This document shows positions 32,889 to 40,702 of a stretch of 46,290 nt of DNA, piece by piece. This stretch comes from Dehalococcoidia bacterium. GTDB taxonomy: Bacteria; Chloroflexota; Dehalococcoidia; Tepidiformales; Tepidiformaceae. Numbering within the stretch: the first letter of the stretch is position 1; each line of letters begins with the position of its first letter. The stretch lies in the NCBI GenBank assembly GCA_020853755.1, contig JADYYG010000006.1, positions 1 to 46,290 of the forward strand, written 5' to 3'. Made by a program: the position numbers and the translations under genes. The notes under the pieces were generated by a model. That model was given only the letters and a program-made list of their open reading frames with translations. It was not told the DNA's origin and did no database searches.

Positions 32889-33497
32889 ATGGTACGCGAA
32901 CTGTCCACGCTGCTGGAAACTGTCTCCGCCTGCCGGCGGTGCCGGGGTATGGGTTCAACCCCCATCCTCTCGAACGCGAACGGCCCGGGCAGCGCGCGGG
33001 TGCTCTTCGTCGGCGAAGCGCCCGGGCGGCTTGGCGCGGCTCTCACCGGGCGGCCGTTCGACGGCGACACCTCGGGGCGGCGTTTCGAGAGCCTGCTCGC
33101 CGCGGCGGGACTCGCGCGCGAGGGCGTGTTCATCACCAACGCGGTCCTCTGCCTTCCCCTGAGCGCCAGCGGGAACAACCGCAGGCCGACGGCGAGCGAA
33201 CAGGCGAACTGCCGCCCCTGGCTACGCGCGACCATCGAGGCCGTCAACCCCGGCCTCGTCGTGGCAATGGGAAGCGTCGCGCTCACAGCGGTCCACAGGA
33301 TCGAGGCGCACACCCTGGCCGTCCGGGACGCAGGCAGCGAACCGTTGCCCTGGTTCGGACGGCGGCTGGCCGCCGTCTACCATCCGGGTGCACGCGCCCA
33401 GGTGCACCGCTCGTGGGCGCAGCAATTGGCGGACTGGCAGGCCATCGGCGCGTGGCTCCGCAGCGGGACTGCAGGCGAATCCGCTGCGTCCGGGTAG
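32889..33497 (+). CDS. uracil-DNA glycosylase superfamily protein (4Fe-4S type)
   Basis: 202 residues from ATG 32889. Cysteines C15, C18, C88 and C108 match the cluster spacing of family-4/5 UDGs. Motif A reads GEAPGRLGA instead of the GEAPGxxED of the paralogue at 2132-2914, and motif B is VYHPGARAQV. It therefore belongs to a different subfamily, perhaps with other lesion specificity. It lacks the long C-terminal tail of the paralogue. A GGGTG near 32879 is a weak ribosome site. The longer upstream frame only overlaps the opposite-strand lactonase. Confidence 0.85.
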   Translation: MVRELSTLLETVSACRRCRGMGSTPILSNANGPGSARVLFVGEAPGRLGAALTGRPFDGDTSGRRFESLLAAAGLAREGVFITNAVLCLPLSASGNNRRPTASEQANCRPWLRATIEAVNPGLVVAMGSVALTAVHRIEAHTLAVRDAGSEPLPWFGRRLAAVYHPGARAQVHRSWAQQLADWQAIGAWLRSGTAGESAASG

Positions 33498-33500
33498 CGG

Positions 33501-34640
33501 TCAAGCCCCCTTGTGCGGTGTGACCAGGTACTTCTCGCCGGTGGCCTGCTTGCCGTACACGGCAATGGCTTCGAGGCTCAGCGCCTCCGGGAGCGAAACC
33601 TCAGCGGTGTAGCTGCTGGCGAACGTCGTTGTGACTTCCCGCGCGACCCGCTCCCGCAGCGCCTGCGCCGCAGCCGGCCCGATGCGTTCGAGGAACGGCG
33701 TGAGCAGCCAGCCGCCCATGCTCCATGCCATGCCGAAGGCGCGGTTGAACTCGGTCGGGCCGCGGTCGAGGCCGCCGTAGATGTACAGCTGCTTGTGGAC
33801 GGTGGAACCGTAGCGGCTGTACTCGGCAGCGTTGCGGACCGCCGCCGCCTCCATCGCGGCCAGGATCTGCCCGCCCTGGCGGCCGCCGCCGATGGCATCG
33901 AAGCCGATGGTCGCGCCGGTGGCTTCAACCGCATCGGTCAGGTCATCCATGAACGTCGGCGAACTCGAATCGCAGACGTACGTTGCCCCGATCGACCGGA
34001 GCAACTCGGCCTGTTCTGGCCGCCGGACGACGTTCACAAGGCCGATGCCATCCGCCTTGCAGAGTTTCACGAGCATCTGGCCGAGGTTCGACGCAGCCGC
34101 CGTGTGGACGATCGCCTTGTGGCCTTCCAGCCGCATGGTCTCGGTCATGCCGAGGGCGGTCAGCGGGTTCACGAAGCAAGAAGCCCCCTGCTTCGGCGCA
34201 ACCCCTGCCGGCAACCGCAGGCACTGGCCGATGTGCAGCGTGCGGTACTGCGAATACATCGCGCCGCCAAGCACGGCAACCGTCTGGCCGAGCAGCGCCT
34301 GGGCGGCTTCCGAACTGCCTGCCGCGACCACCACGCCGGCGCCTTCGTTGCCCACCGGCAGTGACTGGCCGACGCGCCCGGCCATCATCCGCAGGGCCGC
34401 GGGCGGCAAGGTCGCCGTCACGGCAGGCCGTCCAGTGACGCCGGTGGCCTTCGCGGTCGCCATATCAGCGCCGCCAAAGAGCAGTCCCAGGTCCGAAGGG
34501 TTGATCGGCGCGGCTTCGATCCGCACCACCACCTGGCTCGGGCCCGGCGCGGGGGTCGGTTCGTCTACCAGCGATAGGGCGAGCGTGCCATCGCCCCGCA
34601 CTTCTGAACGGATTTGCAGACCAGTCTCCGGATATGTCAT
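33501..34640 (-). CDS. zinc-independent MDR oxidoreductase (quinone reductase-like)
   Basis: 379 residues with the medium-chain dehydrogenase layout: GroES-like domain (VVVRIEAAPINPSDLGLLFG, VGNEGAGVVVAAG), then a Rossmann domain (HTAAASNLGQMLVKLCK, GIGLVNVVRRPEQAELLRSIGA). No catalytic-zinc ligands are apparent, and IEAAPINPSDL is typical of NADPH quinone/enoyl reductases. Its ATG overlaps the stop of the MaoC-like gene (ATGA), the last step of a four-gene coupled operon. An enoyl-thioester or quinone substrate is plausible next to two hydratase halves. Confidence 0.85.
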   Translation of the reverse strand: MTYPETGLQIRSEVRGDGTLALSLVDEPTPAPGPSQVVVRIEAAPINPSDLGLLFGGADMATAKATGVTGRPAVTATLPPAALRMMAGRVGQSLPVGNEGAGVVVAAGSSEAAQALLGQTVAVLGGAMYSQYRTLHIGQCLRLPAGVAPKQGASCFVNPLTALGMTETMRLEGHKAIVHTAAASNLGQMLVKLCKADGIGLVNVVRRPEQAELLRSIGATYVCDSSSPTFMDDLTDAVEATGATIGFDAIGGGRQGGQILAAMEAAAVRNAAEYSRYGSTVHKQLYIYGGLDRGPTEFNRAFGMAWSMGGWLLTPFLERIGPAAAQALRERVAREVTTTFASSYTAEVSLPEALSLEAIAVYGKQATGEKYLVTPHKGA

Positions 34641-35068
34641 GGCTTCCCTCCAGCCCGGTGGGGGAGTTGGACGCGCGCGGTCGCTGGCATCAGGACCGCG
34701 CCGGTGTCATCCGTCTCCCGGATCTCCAGCGAAACGATGTCGCCCTCGATGGCTGTGACCGATCCGGAGAACGTCAGCTCCCGCTCGGGGAAGGCGCGCG
34801 CCCGGTTCTGCCACGAAAGCGCCAAAACCCGGCCGCGCGGGCCCGCCCAATCGGCCACGTATTGCGAAAGCCACGCGCCCTGCAGAGGCCCGTGGACGAG
34901 CACATCCGGGTGCCCTTCGACGGCAGCGTACTCGCGGTCGTAGTGGATGCGGTGCGGGTTGTTCGTCGCCGCGCTGAAGAGGAACAGCTGGGCGCGACTG
35001 GCCGTCTTCGTCATCGGCTCCAGCGCATCGCCAACCGCGACGTCTTCCAGGCATCGCTGGCCGGTCAT
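34637..35068 (-). CDS. MaoC-like hot-dog dehydratase subunit (C-terminal type)
   Basis: 143 residues. FSAATNNPHRIHYDREYA is the hydratase motif in the form found in HTD2/mesaconyl-CoA hydratase C-terminal halves, with the catalytic His present and Asn where R-hydratases carry Asp. VHGPLQGAWLSQYVADW and the FSGSVTAIEGDIV strand complete the fold. It is probably a heterodimer with the neighbouring MaoC half, hydrating an enoyl-CoA. Both ends overlap neighbours by 4 nt (ATGA). Confidence 0.86.
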   Translation of the reverse strand: MTGQRCLEDVAVGDALEPMTKTASRAQLFLFSAATNNPHRIHYDREYAAVEGHPDVLVHGPLQGAWLSQYVADWAGPRGRVLALSWQNRARAFPERELTFSGSVTAIEGDIVSLEIRETDDTGAVLMPATARVQLPHRAGGKP

Positions 35069-35559
35069 CGTGCGATGCTCCGCCCGGTGGCCCGGGCGAC
35101 GACGATACCGTCCTGGTTCGTGTACGTGGTCTCCGTCATCTGGAGGACAAAGTCCCCGGAGCCGCCGGTCTTCTCTTCGAGTGACTTGAGCCGCGTCTCC
35201 GAGGTGTAGGTGTCGCCTGCGTAGAGCGGCGCGAGGAACTCCCAGTCCTCGCCGCCGAACATCACGCGCTTCACGTTCAGCGTCACGCGCTTGCCCTCGC
35301 CGCGGTAGAGGCCGTCTGTCCGCACATCAGCAAGCGGCCGCGGCGGGTTCAATGACCATGCGAGGAAGACCGGCGGGATGAGCGTCGTGCGGTAGCCCGC
35401 AGACTGCGCCGCCGCCTCGTCGAAGTAGAGCGGGTTGCGGTCATCAGCTGCGAGGGCGAAGCGTTGCGCCGCGGCGGCTGTGACAACACCGGTCACTGGC
35501 TCACTGAGCAGTTGCCCGATCATCGCCCGGGTTTCGTCCGGGATGAGCCCGGCAGTCAC
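35065..35559 (-). CDS. MaoC-like/FAS1-type dehydratase subunit (N-terminal type)
   Basis: 164 residues from GTG 35559, which overlaps the cupin stop (GTGA). RFALAADDRNPLYFDEAAA keeps the Asp of the hydratase motif but has Tyr in place of His, complementary to the partner encoded next. The region after it (RVMFGGEDWEFLAPLYAGDTYTSETRL) is typical of the non-catalytic N-terminal hot-dog of two-domain hydratases. A split N/C pair resembles HadA/HadB-like or two-subunit hydratases. The exact acyl-CoA is unknown. Confidence 0.85.
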   Translation of the reverse strand: MTAGLIPDETRAMIGQLLSEPVTGVVTAAAAQRFALAADDRNPLYFDEAAAQSAGYRTTLIPPVFLAWSLNPPRPLADVRTDGLYRGEGKRVTLNVKRVMFGGEDWEFLAPLYAGDTYTSETRLKSLEEKTGGSGDFVLQMTETTYTNQDGIVVARATGRSIAR

Positions 35560-35912
35560 TCGGCAACCTTTGTTTCGCACGGCGGCAGTATTGAGAGGTG
35601 GGCCATATCGTGGCCCTCTTCCGCGCCGTGCCAGTGCCGTTCGCCCGCCGGGACGTGGACGATATCGCCGGCAGTCACGTGGTGTTCGTGCTCGCTATCG
35701 GCGACGATCCCGCGGCCTTCGGTGATGTACAGCACCTGGTCCGCGCCGTGGACGTGGAAGCGGTTCCGGCCGCCGCTCGTGAACCGCACGAGCGAGACCG
35801 TCACCTGCGCGCTGTCTTCGGCGGTGACCAGGCGACTGGCATGCGCGACGCCCACGAAGAGCGGGCTATTCGCGGCCGCCTCGGGGGTTTCGCCGTTTCG
35901 CACAACTTTCAT
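35556..35912 (-). CDS. cupin-domain protein
   Basis: 118 residues from ATG 35912, with GGGGAGG six bases upstream. A single cupin barrel: RFHVHGADQVLYITEGRG and DIVHVPAGERHWHGAEEG, giving several histidines for a metal site (HVH, HWH). It could be a small dioxygenase, isomerase or ligand sensor. It is the first gene of the coupled run cupin-MaoC-MaoC-MDR. The frame upstream of 35912 is not needed. Confidence 0.87.
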   Translation of the reverse strand: MKVVRNGETPEAAANSPLFVGVAHASRLVTAEDSAQVTVSLVRFTSGGRNRFHVHGADQVLYITEGRGIVADSEHEHHVTAGDIVHVPAGERHWHGAEEGHDMAHLSILPPCETKVAE

Positions 35913-35998
35913 ATCGAACCTCCCCGGCGCGAAACACGCCCCGGCAGTGTATGCGAATCCGCCTCGCTGCTGGCGCATCAACTGCCCGAAGGGGCGGG

Positions 35999-36808
35999 TC
36001 AGCTATCGCGCCACTGCGGGTCGCGCTTTTCGAACCACGCGCTCCGGGCTTCTGCCGCGTCCGCGGTCTGGCTGGCGAGCGCCTGGCTCCGGTTTTCCAG
36101 CTTCAGCGCCGTGTCGAGCGGGATGCCGTTTATGGTCTCGTTCAGCACCTGCTTGGTCAGGCGCAGGCCCAGCGGGCTGGCCTTCCGGACAATCCCTTCG
36201 GCGATGGCGACGGCTGCAGGCACAAGGTCCTCCTGCGAGACAATGCGCGTGATCAGCGCCATCTCCTTCGCCTCGGCGGCGTCGATAATGCGCCCGGAGT
36301 AGAGCATCTCAGCGGCATAGGCCGAGCCGACAATCTTCGGCAGGAAGTAGGAGGAGCCGACATCGGCACCGCCGAGGCCGAGGTTCAGGTACGAACAGGC
36401 GAACCGCGCGTTCTCGGTGCCGATACGCATGTCCGAGGCAATGGCGATGCTGAGTCCGCCGCCGGTCGCCGGGCCATTCACCGCCGCGATGATCGGCTGC
36501 GGGCAGTTCCGCATTTTCATTGTCAGCTCGGCGATATCCTCCTGGAAGGTGAGCAGGTTCTGGACCGGACCGGTGTCAGGCTGCCACTGCCCTTCGTTGC
36601 CCGAGGCCTTGAGGTCGAGCCCGGCGCAAAACCCCCGGCCAGCGCCGGTAATCACGATGACGCGGGTCGCGAAGTCGCGCTGGCGGTCATCGAAGAAGGC
36701 GCGAAGCCCGCGGAGCATCGCGAAGTCGATGGCGTTGAGCCGTTCGGGCCGGTTGAGCGTGAGCACGCCGATGGGTCCGCGTGATTCGAAGTGGATGGGA
36801 CTGTCCAT
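35999..36808 (-). CDS. enoyl-CoA hydratase/isomerase (crotonase) family protein
   Basis: 269 residues with the crotonase fold: LTLNRPERLNAID, oxyanion hole GRGFCAGLDL (G58-L66) and NGPATGGGLSIAIASD. The two catalytic glutamates of enoyl-CoA hydratase are replaced: S120 where GGGCEL has Glu, and Y140 where QPEI has Glu. D149 in GADVG aligns with an Asp used by dienoyl-CoA isomerases. So hydratase activity is doubtful; an isomerase or hydrolase role is more likely. The longer upstream frame shadows the opposite strand. Ribosome site is weak. Confidence 0.87.
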   Translation of the reverse strand: MDSPIHFESRGPIGVLTLNRPERLNAIDFAMLRGLRAFFDDRQRDFATRVIVITGAGRGFCAGLDLKASGNEGQWQPDTGPVQNLLTFQEDIAELTMKMRNCPQPIIAAVNGPATGGGLSIAIASDMRIGTENARFACSYLNLGLGGADVGSSYFLPKIVGSAYAAEMLYSGRIIDAAEAKEMALITRIVSQEDLVPAAVAIAEGIVRKASPLGLRLTKQVLNETINGIPLDTALKLENRSQALASQTADAAEARSAWFEKRDPQWRDS

Positions 36809-36851
36809 GCCGCGAATCTTACGCTCATGCCCTTTTCGAAGGCGGGAGTGC

Positions 36852-36857
36852 GATACT
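36852..36857 (+). promoter_or_regulatory. putative -10 box for the DUF3293-like gene (leaderless type)
   Basis: GATACT lies 8 nt before the ATG at 36866, and there is no Shine-Dalgarno in between. Confidence 0.3.
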
Positions 36858-36865
36858 CGGCCGCG

Positions 36866-37303
36866 ATGACCAACCACGGCGAGCCGGCGCCGAATCCAGA
36901 CCGTGCCGCGCTCGAACGCGCTTATCGCGAGGCGCTCTACTCGGTGGAGTTGCCCGGTGGGACGGTCACGTTCCGCATCGGCGAGCGCCTGCCGGATGTC
37001 GAGCCGTTCGCGCTGATCACCGCCTGGAACCCCGGCCACGCACGCCCGGGCGACGTCGAAAACGCGGCTGCGAACGCCCGCCTTCGTTACCGGCTGACGG
37101 CCCTGAGTCTTCGATTCGTGGCAGCAGACGGACGCAGCCCCGACGGCGCCCACGTGGAGCCGTCGTTCGCGGTCTTCGGTATCAGCCGGGAAGCGGGCCT
37201 CGCGCTCGCCCGCGAGTTCGGCCAGGCCGCCATCGCCTGGTTCGACGGCGACGCCGTGGAGCTTGCATGGACGTCTTCCCCGCACCCGGAACAGTCCGCG
37301 TAG
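36866..37303 (+). CDS. DUF3293-like protein, 145 aa
   Basis: A soluble protein with the pattern FALITAWNPGHARPGDVENAAANARL, then HVEPSFAVFGIS and a FGQAAIAWFDGDAVEL end, matching my memory of DUF3293. The function of that family is unknown. It is divergent from the crotonase gene with 57 bp between starts. I choose ATG 36866 because upstream residues would overlap the other gene's start and look non-coding. Confidence 0.72.
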   Translation: MTNHGEPAPNPDRAALERAYREALYSVELPGGTVTFRIGERLPDVEPFALITAWNPGHARPGDVENAAANARLRYRLTALSLRFVAADGRSPDGAHVEPSFAVFGISREAGLALAREFGQAAIAWFDGDAVELAWTSSPHPEQSA

Positions 37304-37334
37304 AATCCCGCCAATCTCCCGTTGGAAGCGCCAT

Positions 37335-38423
37335 ATGCCCACTCCCGCCCGGGTTGTCGTCGTACCCACCGAAAGCGGCGCGCCGCTCACCGTCCAGGAC
37401 GTTTCGCTCCCCGACCCGGGGCCGCACGAGGTGGTGGTCAAGCAGTACGCATCCGGCGTCTGCCACTCGCAGATCCACCAGATTCATCGCCCCCGCACAG
37501 GGCCGGTCATCCTCGGCCACGAATCGACCGGCGTCGTCGTAGCCCGCGGTCGCGAGGTGACGCACGTCAAGGAAGGCGACGACGTGATGGTCACCTGGGT
37601 CCCGCGCGATGGTGAACACGCGACGCGCCTCCCGGCCGGTATCGACCTCGCTCTCCCGAACGGCGACGTCGCGAAGACTACGAGCTCCTTCACCTGGGCC
37701 GACGTCACCATCGCCGACGAGCAATATGTGGTTCGCACCCCCGGAAACCATCCGAAGGACATCACCGCCATCATCGGTTGCGCGGTCATGACGGGCGCGG
37801 GCGCGGTCTACTACACGGCGGGGGTCCAGAAGGGTCAGAGTGTCGCCATCTTCGGCGTGGGCGGCGTTGGCCTGTCCGCAATCACTGCGGCGCGCGTGGT
37901 CGAAGCCGACCCGATCATCGCCGTTGACCTCGATGACGCGAAGCTTGAGTTCGCGCGCAAGTTCGGCGCCACACATACCATCAACGCCTCCGAAGTCGAC
38001 CCCGTGGCAGCCATCCGCGACCTCACTCGAACAAAGGACGCGCGTGGCTGGGAGACCTTCGGCGCCGATTTCGCCTTCGACTGCATCGGCGTTCGCAAGA
38101 CGATGGAGCAGATTCTCCCAGCCGTCCGCAACGGGCTCCTCGGCGCGAAAGCAGGCGGCACAGCCGTCCTCGTCGGCGTCCCAACGACAACTGTCGAACT
38201 GGATCCGCGCGACCTCCTCATCAACGAGAAGAAGTACATCGGCAGCATTGGCGGCAGTTGCCGGCCGGACCGGGACTTCGCGATGCTTCTCCGCTGGTAC
38301 GCCGAAGGTGACCTCGACCTCGACGCCATGGTCACCCGGCGATTCAAGATCGACGAAATCAACGAAGCGGTGCACGCCCTCGAGAGCGGGCAGATCGCGG
38401 GCCGCGCCATCCTCGAATTCTGA
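37335..38423 (+). CDS. zinc-type alcohol dehydrogenase (MDR)
   Basis: 362 residues. Catalytic-zinc ligands are present: GVCHSQIHQ (Cys), GHEST (His-Glu) and the CAVMTGAGAV Cys. FGVGGVGLSAITAARVV is the NAD-binding loop and IAVDLDD supplies the NAD-selective Asp. The structural-zinc lobe with four cysteines, normal for class I/III ADHs, is absent: the MVTWVPRDGE...SSFTWAD region has no cysteine. Substrate unknown. TAGAAT at 37301-37306 could be its -10, giving a ~22-nt leader. Confidence 0.88.
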   Translation: MPTPARVVVVPTESGAPLTVQDVSLPDPGPHEVVVKQYASGVCHSQIHQIHRPRTGPVILGHESTGVVVARGREVTHVKEGDDVMVTWVPRDGEHATRLPAGIDLALPNGDVAKTTSSFTWADVTIADEQYVVRTPGNHPKDITAIIGCAVMTGAGAVYYTAGVQKGQSVAIFGVGGVGLSAITAARVVEADPIIAVDLDDAKLEFARKFGATHTINASEVDPVAAIRDLTRTKDARGWETFGADFAFDCIGVRKTMEQILPAVRNGLLGAKAGGTAVLVGVPTTTVELDPRDLLINEKKYIGSIGGSCRPDRDFAMLLRWYAEGDLDLDAMVTRRFKIDEINEAVHALESGQIAGRAILEF

Positions 38424-38485
38424 CCAGCCCGTTTCGGGAGGCCGCCAGTTTCGAGGGTCTGACCGGATTGTTTGCGCCGGACGCA

Positions 38486-38502
38486 CTATGTACGCTTCAT
38501 AG
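38486..38502. promoter_or_regulatory. inverted repeat CTATG-N7-CATAG upstream of the efflux gene
   Basis: A perfect 5-bp inverted repeat with a 7-nt spacer, 41 bp upstream of the MFS start in a 119-bp gap. It could be a repressor operator, but short repeats like this arise by chance and no regulator gene is adjacent. Confidence 0.25.
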
Positions 38503-38542
38503 CTAACCCTGACGAAAACGTACGGGTTCACAAGGGGTATCG

Positions 38543-40213
38543 ATGCAGCCTCCGGCGCAGGTCACACCACTGAGCGAAACCCTCGATAACCGTCAGAAAT
38601 GGCTGCTTCTTGGCAGCCTCATGCTCGCCCTTTTCGTCGGCGCGCTGGACCAGACCGTCGTCTCCACAGCCACCCCGAAGATCCTCGCGGACCTCGGCGG
38701 GTTCACCCTGCTTTCGTGGCTGTTCACGAGCTACATGCTGAGTTCGACGGTCATTATCCCGCTCATCGGCAAGCTCGGTGACATTTACGGCAGGAAGCTG
38801 TTCACCATCGGGGGCGTGGCTCTGTTCATGGTCTCCTCCGCAGCCTGCGGCGCAGCCACGAGCATGCCCATGCTCATCTGGGTGCGAGCGATCCAGGGCA
38901 TCGGCGGCGGCGCTATTTTCGCCTCGGTGTTCGCCACCATGGGAGACCTCTTCGCGCCAGCCGAACGCGGCAAGTACATCGGCCTCTTCACCGGCATGTT
39001 CAGCCTGGCCAGCATCGCCGGCCCAACCGTCGGCGGCTGGCTGACAGACCACCTCAGTTGGCGCTGGGTGTTCTACATCAACGTGCCCATCAGCCTCGTC
39101 GCGATGCCAGCCATCTGGTTCAACATGCCTTCGCGCCCGCACAACCTGAAGCCGAAGCTCGACTTCCTCGGCGCTGCGCTGCTCTCCGGGGCGTCGGTAG
39201 CGGCCCTCCTCGCCCTCGTCTGGGCCGGCGACAAGTACGCCTGGACATCCACCGAAATCGTCGGCCTGCTTGGCGGCGCTGTTTTAATGACCGCCGCCTT
39301 CATCCTCCAGGAGAAGCGCCACCCGGAGCCGTTGCTCCCGCTGCACCTCTTCAAGAACCGGGTCTTCCTGATCTCGAACCTCATCGTCTTCACATTCGGG
39401 ATGGGGGTGTTCGGGGCGTTCCAGTTCCTCGGCATTTATGTCCAGACTGCGCTCAATGCCTCGGCCACCGCGTCGGGCGTCATCACAACGCCGCAGAGCC
39501 TGGGCGTGCTCTTCACCAGCGTGATGGGGGGCCGGCTCATCACCCGGACGGGCCGCTACAAGTGGCTGACCGTGGTTGGCGCGTTCCTCATCCTCATCGC
39601 CCTCGGCGCCCTCACGCAGCTCGGCCTGGAAACCAAGCTCTGGTGGATCAGCGCCTGGATGGTGGTCCTCGGGCTTGGCTTTGGCCTTGTCCTGCCGACG
39701 ATGTCGCTCATCGTCCAGAACGCCGTGCACTACCAGTACATCGGCGTGGCCACCTCGTCGAGCCAGTTCTTCCGCCAGATCGGCAGCGTCCTCGGCATCG
39801 CCATCTTCGGTTCCATCCTGGCAAACACCTACCACGACGAGTTCGCCCAGCGGTTCGGCGCCGAAGACTGCGCGGCCGTTGGCAGCACCATCTGCGAGCA
39901 ACTGAATGATCCGACGGTGAAACTCAATGCAGGCGAATACGCGCTCATCAAGCAGCACGTCCTCGCCCTGCCTGACGGCGAAGCCATCCTCGCCCGCGCC
40001 GAGTATGCCCAGGGCGAAAGCGTCGTCATCGGCGTGCGGCACATCTATTGGGGCGCTGTCGCGGCGGCAGTCCTCTGCGCCGCCTTTGCCCTGATGATGA
40101 AAGAACTCCCCCTGCGGAAAACCGTGGCGGGGGGACCGGCCACCGCCGGCTCATCTGACGCCGGCGCCGGCGGACCAGTCCCAGAAACGGCGCCCGGCGG
40201 ATTCAGCCACTAA
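38543..40213 (+). CDS. MFS transporter, DHA2 (EmrB/QacA) drug:H+ antiporter family
   Basis: 556 residues with 14 predicted transmembrane helices, typical of DHA2. Motif D1 appears as GALDQTVVSTATPKI after helix 1 and motif A as GKLGDIYGRK in loop 2-3; PTVGGWLTDHLSWRWVF is motif C/antiporter-like. A larger periplasmic loop near the end (RFGAEDCAAVGSTICEQ) contains two cysteines that may pair. AAGGGG lies at normal distance before ATG 38543. It likely exports drugs or hydrophobic compounds. A strong hairpin terminator follows. Confidence 0.92.
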   Translation: MQPPAQVTPLSETLDNRQKWLLLGSLMLALFVGALDQTVVSTATPKILADLGGFTLLSWLFTSYMLSSTVIIPLIGKLGDIYGRKLFTIGGVALFMVSSAACGAATSMPMLIWVRAIQGIGGGAIFASVFATMGDLFAPAERGKYIGLFTGMFSLASIAGPTVGGWLTDHLSWRWVFYINVPISLVAMPAIWFNMPSRPHNLKPKLDFLGAALLSGASVAALLALVWAGDKYAWTSTEIVGLLGGAVLMTAAFILQEKRHPEPLLPLHLFKNRVFLISNLIVFTFGMGVFGAFQFLGIYVQTALNASATASGVITTPQSLGVLFTSVMGGRLITRTGRYKWLTVVGAFLILIALGALTQLGLETKLWWISAWMVVLGLGFGLVLPTMSLIVQNAVHYQYIGVATSSSQFFRQIGSVLGIAIFGSILANTYHDEFAQRFGAEDCAAVGSTICEQLNDPTVKLNAGEYALIKQHVLALPDGEAILARAEYAQGESVVIGVRHIYWGAVAAAVLCAAFALMMKELPLRKTVAGGPATAGSSDAGAGGPVPETAPGGFSH

Positions 40214-40224
40214 CCGGCAGACGA

Positions 40225-40258
40225 AAAGCCCCGGTCGAGACCGGGGCTTTCTTTTTTT
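40225..40258. terminator. bidirectional intrinsic terminator between the MFS gene and rplS
   Basis: AAAGCCCCGGT, loop CGAG, ACCGGGGCTTT, then C and seven T. The stem has 11 bp. On the other strand the hairpin ends in TTTT, so it can also stop rplS transcription. Confidence 0.9.
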
Positions 40259-40283
40259 GTGGTCGTGGTCGGGAGACCCCGGA

Positions 40284-40631
40284 TTAGAAGCGCTTTTCCT
40301 TGATGCGGGCCGCCTTGCCGGTGAGCCCGCGCAGGTAGTACAGGTTCTTGCGGCGAACCTTGCCCCGGCGGATCACTTCCACCCGGTCGACGCGCGGGCT
40401 GTTGACCGGGAAGGTGCGTTCCACGCCAACCCCGCTCGCGATCTTGCGGACCGTGAAGTTCGAAACGAGGCCCTTCATCCGCTTCCGGATGACGACACCT
40501 TCGAACACCTGGATGCGTTCCTTGTCGCCTTCGACGACCTTTGCATGGACGCGGACGGTGTCGCCGCTGCCAAAATCAGGGACATCGGTGCGCTGCTCAG
40601 TCGCAGTCAGCGCGTCGAGTTCGTAAGCCAT
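40284..40631 (-). CDS. rplS: 50S ribosomal protein L19
   Basis: 115 residues. [51 protein letters not shown] and [20 protein letters not shown] are canonical L19. It sits at the 30S-50S interface. AGAGG about 10 nt upstream of the ATG serves as ribosome site. The usual trmD/rimM/rpsP neighbours are absent; dut lies upstream on the same strand, 71 bp away. Confidence 0.97.
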   Translation of the reverse strand: MAYELDALTATEQRTDVPDFGSGDTVRVHAKVVEGDKERIQVFEGVVIRKRMKGLVSNFTVRKIASGVGVERTFPVNSPRVDRVEVIRRGKVRRKNLYYLRGLTGKAARIKEKRF

Positions 40632-40702
40632 ACTGAAAAACCTCTTTGGGCGTAACTTTCACACGATACCTGATCGACGTTTACGTTCCACTGCCCGGGA
40701 GC

